From the NCBI GenBank assembly GCA_022953095.1, contig JALJCR010000001.1:1274501-1338500 (forward strand): DNA of 64,000 nucleotides, given 5' to 3'. Position 1 is the stretch's first letter, and every line of letters begins with the position of its first letter. Below are positions 28,059 to 37,982 of this stretch, in pieces. Under the pieces are notes generated by a model. The model saw only the letters and a list, made by a program, of their open reading frames with translations. It made no database searches and was not told the origin of the DNA. The stretch comes from Qipengyuania sp. ABI-127-1 (lineage in GTDB: Bacteria; Pseudomonadota; Alphaproteobacteria; Sphingomonadales; Sphingomonadaceae). The translations under genes were made by a program, and so were the position numbers.

Positions 28059-28600
28059 GGGCCTGGTTCGAGTGCATAGCGGACGACCGGTTCGTAAACA
28101 GAACCTTCGGGCCGCAGGAAGGCTTCGTACAGAATATAGGCTTCGGCTTTCCATGGGCCAAGGCGCAACCCGGCATTCCTGGCGAGAAACGGGCCGAGAG
28201 GACCGGTTGCCAGATTGCATCGCGCGAGGGTGATGTGAGGGTGATATTTGCGGTGTTCGGGTTCCAGACCCGCGGCGATGCAGAGGCGTTCGATGCGGCG
28301 TTGCAGGCGCTGCAGTTCGGGCGCTTTTTCGATGCCGGCCCACAGCGTGTGCACGCGGCCTTTCTTTTCGAAAACGCCGACCCCGCGAATTGTTAGCGCG
28401 AAGTCCGCCCCGATGGCCATGCGCAGCCGTTCGGCCAGATCGTCGGCGCGGTGAGTGTCCACCTCCCCGATGAAGCGAAGCGTCAGATGCAGTTGGTTCT
28501 CGTCTTGCCAGCGTACGTCGTCGATGCCTTCCATCAGATCGATCAACGCGTCGCGGATTGCCGAAGGGGGACGGATGCCGATGAAAAGGCGATGGGACAT
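28055..28600 (-). CDS. thpR: RNA 2',3'-cyclic phosphodiesterase (2H family)
   Basis: Protein of 181 aa. The two catalytic HxTx motifs of the 2H phosphoesterase superfamily are present as HLTLRFIG (near residue 40) and HPHITLAR (near residue 130). RLFIGIRPP at the N-terminus is typical of ThpR/LigT. The enzyme opens 2',3'-cyclic phosphate RNA ends to 2'-phosphates. It is coupled downstream to the small lipoprotein gene. Confidence 0.92.
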   Translation of the reverse strand: MSHRLFIGIRPPSAIRDALIDLMEGIDDVRWQDENQLHLTLRFIGEVDTHRADDLAERLRMAIGADFALTIRGVGVFEKKGRVHTLWAGIEKAPELQRLQRRIERLCIAAGLEPEHRKYHPHITLARCNLATGPLGPFLARNAGLRLGPWKAEAYILYEAFLRPEGSVYEPVVRYALEPGP

Positions 28601-28638
28601 AGATGGGCAGCGCCGCTCGATCGGCGTATGGATAGAGT

Positions 28639-29793
28639 TCAGGCGACCTGTCGTCTGACGCGGTTGCGGCCGCTTTCCTTGGCCTCGTAGAGCGCATTGT
28701 CGGCGCGCTGCAAGGCCTCGCTGACATGTTCTTCGCGCTGCATCGAAGAAATCCCGATCGATGCCGTGCCGACGCCGGGCGGGAGCCCGAAGCTGGCGGC
28801 AAGTCGATGAGTCGCTGTGCGCAGACATTCGGCAGCGCGATCGGCTTCCATATCGTCGGCGATGGCGAGGAACACGGCGAATTCCTCGCCGCCCAGCCGC
28901 GCGGCGAAATGCCCTTCGCCAGGAAGGCTGCGGAGAACATCGCGAATGGCGGTCGCCACGCCGACCAGAACGCGGTCGCCCATGTCGTGACCGAACCGGT
29001 CATTGACCTGTTTGAAGTGATCCAGATCGACGATCAGCACGTGATAGCGGTCGCCCGGCGCATTCTCGTATATCCGGTCCTCGAACAAGGCCCGCCGGTT
29101 ATAGAGCCCCGTCAGCGGATCGCGTATGGCGAGAAACTCCGCCCGTGCCAGCGCTTCCTCCAGATCCTCGGTCAGCCGGCGGTTGTGAACCCATGTATTC
29201 GCCGTTTCCAGCCGCTGGCGTCCGCTTCCGATGCTGAAGATGACGATCCCGCTCATGAGGAATAACAGGCCCCCCGCCAGCCAGATCGCGGTTCCCAGTG
29301 GGATGAAGGCGAGGGCACCGAGGAAGGTCGCCATGAAGCCGATAGTGTAGGGAATCGCGATATGCTTGATCGCCGAAGTGTTGGTGATGATCAGCGCAAC
29401 GCTGATGAACACCCCCGCCGTCACGATATAGGATGCCGGATGCAGGTAGGGATCGAGAAATATGGGAAGGACTATGCTCGCCCAACTCGCTCCGCCGAAA
29501 GCCGCCACGACCGAGGCCATCCGCATCGGGACCAGCGTGCTTGCCCTTGCATCCAACCGTCGGCGGATTTTTCCGTAGAGCAGCGCCGTCGCGAACAGGG
29601 CGAGGAATCGGAGCAGCATGGGAATATAGAAATCGGCGGCGTTGGGCAGCGCTTGGGCGGCACCGATGACCAGCAGCGTTCCGGCGATATTGGCGGGTAG
29701 GGTGCGGCGCTCGGTCTCGGCCGCTGAGTGAACGAGAAGATGCAGGCGCTCCATGCGCCAATCCTCGTCATACTCCTCGTTCTCTACCGCCAC
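28639..29793 (-). CDS. Membrane diguanylate cyclase (GGDEF domain)
   Basis: Protein of 384 aa with about six membrane helices in residues 30-190, a short coiled linker, and a GGDEF domain from about 215. The signature is GGEEF (301-305), with the substrate-binding DLDHFKQVND segment intact, so it should make c-di-GMP. The inhibitory I-site RxxD that normally sits five residues before GGEEF is absent. The start is a GTG; an ATG (MERLHLL) 13 codons later is an alternative. Its input signal is unknown. Confidence 0.9.
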   Translation of the reverse strand: MAVENEEYDEDWRMERLHLLVHSAAETERRTLPANIAGTLLVIGAAQALPNAADFYIPMLLRFLALFATALLYGKIRRRLDARASTLVPMRMASVVAAFGGASWASIVLPIFLDPYLHPASYIVTAGVFISVALIITNTSAIKHIAIPYTIGFMATFLGALAFIPLGTAIWLAGGLLFLMSGIVIFSIGSGRQRLETANTWVHNRRLTEDLEEALARAEFLAIRDPLTGLYNRRALFEDRIYENAPGDRYHVLIVDLDHFKQVNDRFGHDMGDRVLVGVATAIRDVLRSLPGEGHFAARLGGEEFAVFLAIADDMEADRAAECLRTATHRLAASFGLPPGVGTASIGISSMQREEHVSEALQRADNALYEAKESGRNRVRRQVA

Positions 29794-29873
29794 TATCGTC
29801 CCACGCCTGTTACTCTTGCGAAAGGAACACTACCATGCCGATTGTAAAGGCAAAGTAAGCCGAGGTTGTGATC

Positions 29874-30806
29874 TCAGGCGGAATTCGCTCCGGCGGTTTC
29901 GCGCGGGTCGTCGTAGGATGCGTCCATGAATATCTGGGCACGGCGTTCGCTGCGATACTGCAGTCCCTTGGCAAATTTGCCGCCCGCATGGGTATAATCG
30001 AGTTCGGCCGCGATACGCTCGTAATCGCCCGCATCGATGGCGGCATTGAGGCGGGGGCTCTTTTCCGGCGACACGTTGCCGATACCGACATTGTAAACGA
30101 GATCGAGCAGGGCATCGAACTCGTGCTGGTAGAGCGGCAGGTCGCCGACCAGTTGGCGCACCCCCTGTTCGGCTTCGGCAAGGTCGGCCTCGAGAAATGC
30201 CAGAACCTGTTGCTCGCTAATCCGGTCGCCGACTCTCAATCCGTCCTCGGGTTCGACCAGATGGCCAACGCCGACGGTCGGATAGCCCGCGACATCGCGA
30301 TAGACGGTAAATCGCACGCCCTCTTCTTCGATCAGGGCCTGCTTGAACGTATCGCTCGCTTTGATGAGCGGGGCGGGCTGGCGCGCGCTCCGAGCATCGT
30401 GAACCATCTCGATGGCGTTGGACGGGGCCACGGCTTTTCGCGCCTTGGGCGGGCCAGTGAATGCGGTCAGCCCCAGCGCGCCCGCACCCAGCATCAGCGT
30501 GGCCCGCTTGCGGGTGGACATTCTGGGTCTTACATCGAAGGCCCGCGCGGCCGCCCGGCGCGCCTGGCGCAAATCGCGGCGATGCTGGCGCTCGCGGCGG
30601 CGGCGTTTCAGAAAGCTCTCGGGCTTTTCACCCTTCTTGCCGCGCAAAGTGGTGTGCGCCCAATCGACTTCGTCGAGCGGACGGTTGAGATCGTCGAGGA
30701 TCGCCCTGAGCTTGGCGTCGTTCTGCGCGCGTTGTGCCGGAGACGGCGGTTTCCCGGCGGTCTCGTTAGAGTAGTGCGCGGTGTCCTTGTCCATGTGGAG
30801 AGGCAC
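29874..30806 (-). CDS. Membrane-anchored GH24 (phage-type) lysozyme
   Basis: Protein of 310 aa. The N-terminal 100 residues are soluble and very basic (KRRRRERQHRRDLRQ). One hydrophobic segment (about 102-118) follows, and then a GH24 domain from about 150. The T4-lysozyme catalytic triad is present with its spacing: Glu162, Asp171 and Thr177 in the segment EEGVRFTVYRDVAGYPTVG. The layout is a type II membrane protein with the muramidase outside. No holin or spanin is nearby, so this looks like a domesticated enzyme. ATG codons at 30806 and 30794 are both possible. Confidence 0.85.
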   Translation of the reverse strand: MPLHMDKDTAHYSNETAGKPPSPAQRAQNDAKLRAILDDLNRPLDEVDWAHTTLRGKKGEKPESFLKRRRRERQHRRDLRQARRAAARAFDVRPRMSTRKRATLMLGAGALGLTAFTGPPKARKAVAPSNAIEMVHDARSARQPAPLIKASDTFKQALIEEEGVRFTVYRDVAGYPTVGVGHLVEPEDGLRVGDRISEQQVLAFLEADLAEAEQGVRQLVGDLPLYQHEFDALLDLVYNVGIGNVSPEKSPRLNAAIDAGDYERIAAELDYTHAGGKFAKGLQYRSERRAQIFMDASYDDPRETAGANSA

Positions 30807-31120
30807 CTTTCATAGTATCAACGTGTTGGGACACCGACGCTGCGACCGGGCGCATGCGATTTCATGCGCTCTCGCGTGATGTCTGACTTGTCTATGAAAC
30901 GGTTCGCCAAGCGTCATTGGTCCCCGATTCGTCGCTGCGCAGCAACGTCCGGGCGGTCAATCGATGGGGTGCAACACAGAATCGGACCGCGCGATCGACC
31001 CTGCGAAGGCGGTCCGGGCAGGGTCTCCGGCTGGCCCGCTTGCGGTCATGGCTCAGCAAAGCCGCGGGCGGCAAGCCTCGTGGCGGCGCGCGGACAAGGG
31101 GCCACGCGCCGCCCGATCGG
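30807..31120. other. Intergenic region with a 9-bp inverted repeat
   Basis: No coding signal is convincing in this 314-bp gap. GGCGGCGCG (31082-31090) and CGCGCCGCC (31105-31113) form a perfect stem with a 14-nt loop just downstream of the M13 peptidase gene. No U-run follows on the minus strand, so it is at best a Rho-dependent or stabilising hairpin. The upstream promoter for the lysozyme gene must lie in the left part; no clear boxes are seen. Confidence 0.4.
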
Positions 31121-33175
31121 TCACCAGATGCGCACGCGATCCTCGGGCGCAATATACATTTCGTCCTCGGGCGTGATGTTGAACGCCTCGTACCACGCAT
31201 CGACATTGCGCAGCGGCGCGATCGTGCGATAGCGCGGCGGGCTGTGCGGGTCGGTCGCGACCTGATTGCGCAGCGAATCCTCGCGCGCCTTCGCCCGCCA
31301 CACCTGCGCATAGGCGAGGAAGAAACGCTGGTCGCCGGTCAGCCCGTCGATCACCGGCGCGACTTCGCCATTCAGCGATTTTTTATAGGCATCGTAAGCC
31401 ACCAGCACGCCGGCCAGATCGGCGATATTCTCGCCCATGGTCAGGTCCGGATTGATGAAGCTGCCGGGCACGACTTCGAAGGCGGCATATTGCTCGCCGA
31501 ATTTCTTGGCCTCGGCGTTGAACCGTTCCGCGTCCTGGGCGGTCCACCAGTCCCTGATCGCGCCATCGGCGTCGATCTTGCGGCCCTGATCGTCGAAGCC
31601 GTGGCTGATTTCGTGGCCGATCACTACTCCGATGGCCCCGTAATTGACCGCGGGATCGGCCCAGGCATCGAAGAAAGGCGGCTGAAGGATACCGGCCGGG
31701 AAGACCATCTTGTTTTCCAGCCCGCCATTATAGGCATTCACGGTCTGCGGGTTCATTGCCCATTTGCTGCGGTCGACCGGCTTGCCGAGATCGCTCATCT
31801 GATAATCCGCGTTGAACCGGGTCGCGCGGACCATATTGCCGAACAGGTCGTCGGGCGACATGGGCAATTGCGAATAATCGCGGAATTCCTCGGGATAACC
31901 GACCATCACATCCATCCGCGCCAGCTTTTCGAGCGCGGCCTGCTTGGTTTCCGGAGTCATCCAGTCGTTTTCACGGATGCGGTCGCCCATGGCCAGCTTC
32001 AGGTTCTTCACCAGCTCGTCCATCCGCGTTTTCGCGATCTTGGGGAAGTATTCCTCGACATAGGCTTCGCCCACAAGTTCGCCCAGCGAGCCATCGATCG
32101 TGTCGACCGCGCGTTTCCAGCGCGCGCGCTGCTCGCTGGTGCCGTTCAGGGCGCTGGTGTAGCGAAACCGGCTCTCTACCATCCTTGCGTTGAGATAGGG
32201 CGAGGCCTGATGCGTAACACGGGCCTTCTGCCACAGTTTGAGCGTTTCCAGATCGGTGCTGGCGAAGAGTTCCGCGATCGCCTTTATCGCCGTATTGTCG
32301 GTCACGATGATGCGGTCCTGCGGCGGAATGTTGTGCCCGTCGAAGAACGCGGCCCAATCGACACCCGGCGCATAGGCGACCAGTTCGGCGCTCGACATAG
32401 GGTTGTTGATCTTCTCGATCTGGCGGGTCTGCTCGACATCCCAGTTGAGCTGGGCGACATAGGTTTCGAACGTCATCACGCGGCTTGCCGCGCCGCGGGG
32501 GTCCTCCTCGCCGATATTGCGGAAGGTGCGCACCAGATATTCGTAATAGGCGATGCGTTCTTCATCGAACTTCGAATTGAAGTAGTAGTCCTTTTCCGGA
32601 AGGCCGAGGCCGCCCGAGAACATCCATAGCGCGTTGGTCGTGGGATCGTCGGGATCGGCATAGGGCGCCGCGCCGAACAGCGTGCCGCCGAATTTGGCGT
32701 AGGTCGCGCCCATGTAGCGGGCGAATGCGCTCTTGTCGGACAGCGCATCGACCTGCGCCAGTTCGCGCGTGAGAGGGGCGATGCCGACCTTCTCGATCGC
32801 TTCCTCGTTCATGAAACTGGCATAGAGCGCGCCATATTGCGTGCCCGCCGGCGCTTCGGTGATAAGACCGTTGACCTGCTCGGTCACGTCCTCGCGCAGA
32901 TTGTAGAACGAGCCGACCGAGGGGCGATCCGCAGGGATCTCGGTACGGTCGATCCAGGCCCCCGATGCGTAGCGTTCGAAATCGTCGCCCGGATCGGCGG
33001 TGAGATCGCGGGCGGTCAGATCAAGGCCGTATTCGCCGATCTTGGCCGAGCCGGTGACGACAATGGTGTTTTCATCATCGGTGGTTTCTTCAGCGAAGGC
33101 CGGTGTGGAAAGCGCAAGGCCCAGCGCAAGCGCCGAGACTGCCGCCGTGCTGGCGAGCGTATGAATGCGTGGCAT
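31121..33175 (-). CDS. M13 family metallopeptidase (neprilysin/PepO-like)
   Basis: Protein of 684 aa with a Sec signal peptide ending near TPAFAEE. The M13 zinc site is VIGHEISHGFDDQG (His521, Glu522, His525), with the third ligand in ENIADLAGV about 60 residues later. The conserved NAYNGGLENKMVFPAGILQ region contains the substrate-binding NAY/F motif. It is a periplasmic endopeptidase acting on short peptides. It is full length for the family. Confidence 0.93.
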   Translation of the reverse strand: MPRIHTLASTAAVSALALGLALSTPAFAEETTDDENTIVVTGSAKIGEYGLDLTARDLTADPGDDFERYASGAWIDRTEIPADRPSVGSFYNLREDVTEQVNGLITEAPAGTQYGALYASFMNEEAIEKVGIAPLTRELAQVDALSDKSAFARYMGATYAKFGGTLFGAAPYADPDDPTTNALWMFSGGLGLPEKDYYFNSKFDEERIAYYEYLVRTFRNIGEEDPRGAASRVMTFETYVAQLNWDVEQTRQIEKINNPMSSAELVAYAPGVDWAAFFDGHNIPPQDRIIVTDNTAIKAIAELFASTDLETLKLWQKARVTHQASPYLNARMVESRFRYTSALNGTSEQRARWKRAVDTIDGSLGELVGEAYVEEYFPKIAKTRMDELVKNLKLAMGDRIRENDWMTPETKQAALEKLARMDVMVGYPEEFRDYSQLPMSPDDLFGNMVRATRFNADYQMSDLGKPVDRSKWAMNPQTVNAYNGGLENKMVFPAGILQPPFFDAWADPAVNYGAIGVVIGHEISHGFDDQGRKIDADGAIRDWWTAQDAERFNAEAKKFGEQYAAFEVVPGSFINPDLTMGENIADLAGVLVAYDAYKKSLNGEVAPVIDGLTGDQRFFLAYAQVWRAKAREDSLRNQVATDPHSPPRYRTIAPLRNVDAWYEAFNITPEDEMYIAPEDRVRIW

Positions 33176-33380
33176 GAAAAGTCCCCTGAATTGTAATGAT
33201 GGCCTGCGCTAACACGCCCGCGACGGCGGCGGCATATGAACTCGGTGAACCACACAGAACCATCGGCAAGCGACGGCTTGTGCGCGGTCTCGATAGCTCG
33301 TCGACCGTGCTTGTCGGTGCGGCTCCTCCGATCCGGGGCGGGGGAGAACGGGGAGTGGTTTTCGTTTCTGGGGCGTGGTT

Positions 33381-34511
33381 CTAAGGCGCGGTTTTCGTCT
33401 TGCCCGTTTCGAACACCCCGCGCGCCCGATCCATGACCGCGGCAGGCAAGCTCTGTTCCAGCAGGCCGAAGATCAACCCGATCAGCAGGGCGATCGTGCC
33501 GCTCTGCATGAGCTGGCCCGTGCTCATCGAACTGAAGCGGAATTCGACCACCCCGGTGATAAAGAACAGCGAGAAGACTACCGCCAGCGAACCGGTGAAG
33601 AGCAGGCGCATTCGCGGTGCCAGCCGATCTCCCTCCAGCTCGGCCAGATCGGTGAAGGCCAGCGTCACCTTGCGCGCGGCGAATGACAGCCAGGTTCCGA
33701 TCATGCAGCCCGCCAGCAACAGGAACATGGCGCGAAACCGATAGGCTTCGGAAGGAAACAGGGCGACATATTTGCGCGTTTCGCTGGGTTTTGCGCACAT
33801 CCAGTCGAGCCGATCACCATAGCCGCCGCACACCGTGGCGAAGAAGCCCGGGGATTTGTCGTAAAGCAGGTACAGCAGAAGAAAGATGAACGCGGCGCCG
33901 AATGCAGGCGCGCCGAGCTTGAACATGTAGTGGTTCTTGATCCGGGTCCCTTCGCGCATCAAGGTTTCATTGCGCAGCGTTTCGAGTGCGCCGTCGGCGG
34001 CCCGCAGATCGACGTTTTTCACAGTGAAAGCGAGCGTGGTCAGGCTGAATAGCCGGTCGAAGGCCTCCTTGAATCTGACCTCGCACTCTTTCTCCCAGGC
34101 ATCGGTCTGGTGATCGGCCTGCGCGCCGATGATCATGCGGCGTAACCTTTTGCCGAGGCGAGCCCATCTGCTCTCCCCGCTCTCGGTCGCCGGGGCGGGG
34201 CGGTAAATCGCCTTGAGCACGCCCAGCGTCTGTTCGATCTTGCTTTTGAAGGCCAGTTCCTGCTCGTCCACGGGGGCGGGCTCTTCCCGTTCCAGATATT
34301 TGGCACCGAAATAGATGTCCCACAGGAACGGGTCTTCGCCATCGGCCGCGGGATTGTCCTTCGTGGCATTGGGGTGAAAGCGGGCGATGTCCCATCGCTC
34401 ACCCAAATGAATGTCGCTCGTGCGCCAATCGCGTTTCTTGCCATTTCCCCCGCCCGTGCCGCTTTGGGCCTGGGCGGCCTCTCCCTCTTGCGGTTCGATT
34501 CGTTCCATCAT
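33381..34511 (-). CDS. Membrane protein of unknown function with large cytosolic N-terminus
   Basis: Protein of 376 aa. The first ~195 residues are soluble and charged, with many Trp and Arg residues. Four hydrophobic segments follow: one at about 200-215 (FGAAFIFLLLYLLY), a pair at about 260-330 and one near 345-365. A Cys pair (TVCGG, WMCAK) lies in the first loop between membrane segments. No domain is recognised. There is no operon partner: a 205-bp gap separates its stop from the M13 peptidase start. Confidence 0.65.
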   Translation of the reverse strand: MMERIEPQEGEAAQAQSGTGGGNGKKRDWRTSDIHLGERWDIARFHPNATKDNPAADGEDPFLWDIYFGAKYLEREEPAPVDEQELAFKSKIEQTLGVLKAIYRPAPATESGESRWARLGKRLRRMIIGAQADHQTDAWEKECEVRFKEAFDRLFSLTTLAFTVKNVDLRAADGALETLRNETLMREGTRIKNHYMFKLGAPAFGAAFIFLLLYLLYDKSPGFFATVCGGYGDRLDWMCAKPSETRKYVALFPSEAYRFRAMFLLLAGCMIGTWLSFAARKVTLAFTDLAELEGDRLAPRMRLLFTGSLAVVFSLFFITGVVEFRFSSMSTGQLMQSGTIALLIGLIFGLLEQSLPAAVMDRARGVFETGKTKTAP

Positions 34512-34928
34512 CTTCCCCCCTTCAGATGTGTTGACGGCTCGCTCGAAGCGTAGGGTCGAACCGGTTGATCCGAAACAGGCGGCAAACCTGTATTCGACCC
34601 GTCAATCGCCAAGCTCATGGAAGCGACACGCCGGCGAACCGGGCGCAGTGCTGTCGAACGAGCTGTATTTATTGGCCACCCGGTGCTTCCATTCTTGCCG
34701 AAGCTGCATCGCTTCTATGCCATGGGTGCGATTATTCGACAATCGGCAGCAGATAGCCCGCTCGCGCTTTGCCGCGCCACGCTGGTTCGCGCAGCGATTG
34801 GAACTGCGTCGGCGCTTCCTATATCCGGCGTCCTGCCATTCGCATGGCTGGAACCCCGATGGTCGCGATGCGCTCCCCAAACGAACCGCCCTTGACTTGG
34901 TTGAACACAACAGGAACATACGCCACCC
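34512..34928. other. Divergent intergenic region upstream of uvrA
   Basis: This 417-bp region separates the membrane-protein gene from uvrA. I see no supported gene. Its right end holds the uvrA promoter (TTGACT at 34892-34897, weak -10 AACATA near 34915) and the LexA box described separately. The predicted transcript would begin within a few bases of the uvrA ATG, so the leader would be very short. Confidence 0.5.
34903..34917 (+). promoter_or_regulatory. LexA (SOS) box, alphaproteobacterial type
   Basis: GAAC-ACAACAG-GAAC is the reverse complement of GTTC-N7-GTTC, the LexA operator of alphaproteobacteria. It overlaps the -35/-10 spacer and lies 11 bp before the uvrA ATG, so bound LexA would block transcription. 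uvrA is a standard SOS gene. Confidence 0.85.
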
Positions 34929-37889
34929 ATGGCACTCACCAAAATTTCCGTCCGCGGCGCGCGGGAGCACAACCTCAAGGGCGTCGATATCGACTTGCCG
35001 CGCGATGCGCTGATCGTGATCACCGGCCTGTCGGGCTCGGGCAAGTCGAGCCTCGCCTTCGATACGATCTATGCCGAAGGGCAGCGGCGCTATGTCGAAA
35101 GCCTGAGCGCCTATGCGCGGCAATTCCTGGAAATGATGCAGAAGCCCGATGTCGAGCATATCGACGGGCTGTCTCCGGCCATCAGCATCGAGCAGAAGAC
35201 TACCAGCCGTAACCCGCGTTCGACCGTGGCGACGGTGACCGAGATCTACGACTATATGCGCCTGCTCTGGGCGCGTGTGGGCGTGCCCTATTCACCCGCC
35301 ACCGGCCTGCCGATCGAGGCGCAGACCGTCTCCAACATGGTCGACCGCGTGATGGCGCTGCCCGAAGGCACGCGGCTCTACCTCCTCGCGCCGGTGGTGC
35401 GCGGGCGCAAGGGCGAATACCGCAAGGAACTGGCCGAATGGCAGAAGGCGGGGTTCACCCGCGTGCGGATCGACGGCGAGATGTATCCGATCGAAGAGGC
35501 GCCCGCGCTCGACAAGAAGTTCAAGCACGACATCGAGGTGGTGGTCGACCGCCTCGCGGTGAAGGAGGGGCTCGAAACCCGCCTCGCCGACAGTTTCGAA
35601 ACTGCGCTGAAGCTGGCCGAGGGGCTGGCTTATGTCGATCTGGCGGATGGGACGGTTGCCGACGTCATCCCAGCGAAAGCTGGGATCTCCCAGCAGCAAG
35701 AGACCCCAGCTTTCGCTGGGGTGACGGATGGGGGAAAGATGAAAGGCGCGGGCATCCCCGCCAACCGCATCGTGTTCTCCGAGAAGTTCTCCTGCCCGGT
35801 CTCCGGCTTCACCATCGAGGAGGTCGAGCCGCGCCTGTTCTCCTTCAACGCGCCGCAGGGGGCCTGCCCGACCTGTGACGGCATTGGCGAAAAGCAGTTA
35901 TTCGATCCGCAATTGGTCGTGCCGAACGAGGCGCTGAGCCTGAAGAAGGGCGCCGTGGTGCCCTGGGCGAAGAGCAATCCGCCGAGCCCCTATTACATGC
36001 AGGTGCTGGCCTCCCTCGCAAAGGAATACGAGTTCAGCCTCGAGACCCCGTGGGAGGATTTCGACCGCGAAATCCGCGACATCATCCTCTACGGCACCAA
36101 GGGCCGCGCCATCCCGCTGACCTTCAAGGACGGGCGCAAGAGCTACACGGTCAAGAAACCGTTCGAGGGTGTGATCGGCAATTTGAACCGCCGCATGCTG
36201 CAGACCGAGAGCGCCTGGATGCGCGAGGAGCTGTCGAAGTTCCAGACCGCGCAGCCGTGCGAGACCTGTGACGGCAAGCGCCTCAACGAGAAGGCCCTCG
36301 CGGTGAAGATCGCGGGCACCGACATCGCCGAGCCCACGAAAATGAGCGTGGCGGATGCGAAGAAGTATTTCCTCGCGCTGCCTGACCAGCTCAACGCCAC
36401 GCAGGCGCAGATCGCGACCGCCATCCTGAAAGAGATCAACGAGCGGCTGGGCTTCCTCGACAATGTCGGGCTCGACTACCTCAACCTCGACCGCACCTCC
36501 GGCACGCTGTCGGGCGGGGAGAGCCAGCGCATCCGCCTCGCCAGCCAGATCGGCAGCGGGCTGTCGGGCGTGCTCTACGTCCTCGACGAGCCCAGCATCG
36601 GCCTCCACCAGCGCGACAACGACCGGCTCCTGGAAACCCTCAAGCGCCTGCGCGATCTCGGCAATACGGTGATCGTGGTCGAGCATGACGAGGACGCCAT
36701 CCGCACCGCCGACCATGTTGTCGACCTCGGCCCCGGCGCGGGCGTGCATGGCGGCGAAGTGGTGGCGCAGGGCACGCTGAAACAGGTGCTCAAGTCCAGG
36801 AAGAGCCTCACCGCGGACTACCTCACCGGCCGCCGCGAAATCGCGGTCCCCGCCACCCGCCGCAAGGGCAACGGGCACGAGCTCACCGTCCACGGCGCGC
36901 GGGCGAACAACTTGCAGGACGTCACCGCCTCCATCCCGCTCGGCACCTTCACCTGCATCACCGGCGTTTCGGGCTCGGGCAAGTCGTCCTTCACCATCGA
37001 CACGCTCTACGCCTCCGCCGCGCGCCAGCTCAACGGCGCACGCGTGATCGCGGGCGCGCACGACAAGGTCACCGGCCTCGAATATTGCGACAAGGTGATC
37101 GAGATCGACCAGTCGCCCATCGGCCGCACCCCGCGCTCCAACCCGGCGACCTACACCGGCGCCTTCACCCAGATCCGCGACTGGTTCGCCGGCCTCCCCG
37201 AAGCGCAGGCGCGCGGCTACAAACCCGGGCGCTTCAGCTTCAACGTCAAGGGCGGCCGCTGCGAGGCGTGCCAGGGCGACGGGCTGATCAAGATCGAGAT
37301 GCACTTCCTGCCCGACGTCTACGTCACCTGCGAGGAATGCGGCGGCAAGCGCTACAACCGCGAAACGCTGGAGGTGAAGTTCAAGGGCCACTCCATCGCC
37401 GACGTGCTCGACATGACGATCGAGGATGCGGAAACCTTCTTCAAGGCCGTCCCCCCGATCCGCGACAAGATGCACATGCTGAACGAGGTGGGGCTGGGCT
37501 ACGTCAAGGTCGGCCAGCAGGCGACCACGCTGTCAGGCGGCGAGGCGCAGCGCGTGAAGCTGGCCAAGGAACTTTCGAAGCGCAGCACCGGCCAGACGCT
37601 CTACATCCTCGACGAGCCCACCACGGGCCTCCATTTCGAGGATGTGAGGAAACTCCTCGAGGTGCTGCACCGGCTGGTGGAGCAGGGTAATTCGGTAGTG
37701 GTGATCGAGCACAATCTGGATGTTATCAAGACCGCCGACCACATCCTCGACCTCGGCCCCGGCGGCGGCGTGCGCGGCGGTGAGGTTGTGGCCGAGGGTA
37801 CGCCTGAGGAGGTTGCTGCGGTAGCCGGAAGCTATACGGGGCAGTATCTCAAGCCGATGCTGGAGCGGCAGCGAGAGGCGGCGGAGTAA
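34929..37889 (+). CDS. uvrA: Excinuclease ABC subunit A, with an in-frame palindromic insert
   Basis: Protein of 986 aa. It has two ABC ATPase modules: Walker [10 protein letters not shown] (33-41) and a second GVSGSGKSS, two LSGGE-type signatures ([22 protein letters not shown]), and zinc-binding Cys pairs (CPTCDG from residue 313; CEACQGDG). UvrA scans DNA for bulky lesions and loads UvrB. Codons 246-266 are translated from a palindromic repeat also found between mdh and sucD; the repeat adds 21 residues in frame before the [12 protein letters not shown] segment. All catalytic parts are intact, so the protein should work. A LexA box precedes it. Confidence 0.97.
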   Translation: MALTKISVRGAREHNLKGVDIDLPRDALIVITGLSGSGKSSLAFDTIYAEGQRRYVESLSAYARQFLEMMQKPDVEHIDGLSPAISIEQKTTSRNPRSTVATVTEIYDYMRLLWARVGVPYSPATGLPIEAQTVSNMVDRVMALPEGTRLYLLAPVVRGRKGEYRKELAEWQKAGFTRVRIDGEMYPIEEAPALDKKFKHDIEVVVDRLAVKEGLETRLADSFETALKLAEGLAYVDLADGTVADVIPAKAGISQQQETPAFAGVTDGGKMKGAGIPANRIVFSEKFSCPVSGFTIEEVEPRLFSFNAPQGACPTCDGIGEKQLFDPQLVVPNEALSLKKGAVVPWAKSNPPSPYYMQVLASLAKEYEFSLETPWEDFDREIRDIILYGTKGRAIPLTFKDGRKSYTVKKPFEGVIGNLNRRMLQTESAWMREELSKFQTAQPCETCDGKRLNEKALAVKIAGTDIAEPTKMSVADAKKYFLALPDQLNATQAQIATAILKEINERLGFLDNVGLDYLNLDRTSGTLSGGESQRIRLASQIGSGLSGVLYVLDEPSIGLHQRDNDRLLETLKRLRDLGNTVIVVEHDEDAIRTADHVVDLGPGAGVHGGEVVAQGTLKQVLKSRKSLTADYLTGRREIAVPATRRKGNGHELTVHGARANNLQDVTASIPLGTFTCITGVSGSGKSSFTIDTLYASAARQLNGARVIAGAHDKVTGLEYCDKVIEIDQSPIGRTPRSNPATYTGAFTQIRDWFAGLPEAQARGYKPGRFSFNVKGGRCEACQGDGLIKIEMHFLPDVYVTCEECGGKRYNRETLEVKFKGHSIADVLDMTIEDAETFFKAVPPIRDKMHMLNEVGLGYVKVGQQATTLSGGEAQRVKLAKELSKRSTGQTLYILDEPTTGLHFEDVRKLLEVLHRLVEQGNSVVVIEHNLDVIKTADHILDLGPGGGVRGGEVVAEGTPEEVAAVAGSYTGQYLKPMLERQREAAE
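35663..35729 (+). repeat. Palindromic repeat element, copy 2, inside uvrA
   Basis: The arms GTCATCCCAGC-GAAA-GCTGGGATC (35664-35687) and GACCCCAGC-TTTC-GCTGGGGTGAC (35702-35725) are identical to those of copy 1. The spacer is shorter (14 nt, against 31 nt in copy 1) and different. The core 35664-35726 is exactly 21 codons, read as VIPAKAGI...TPAFAGVT. Confidence 0.92.
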
Positions 37890-37982
37890 TTTTCTTGGCT
37901 GCGTATAAGAGCTGTAACCCACTTCCTTTGATTTTTGCATTGTGCTGAAAGGTAAAGGAATCTTGGTTTTCTCGGAAGTGGC

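Noticed and set aside
31082-31113. 9-bp inverted repeat after the M13 peptidase as an intrinsic terminator
   Set aside because: No U-run follows the stem on the minus strand; kept only as a hairpin.
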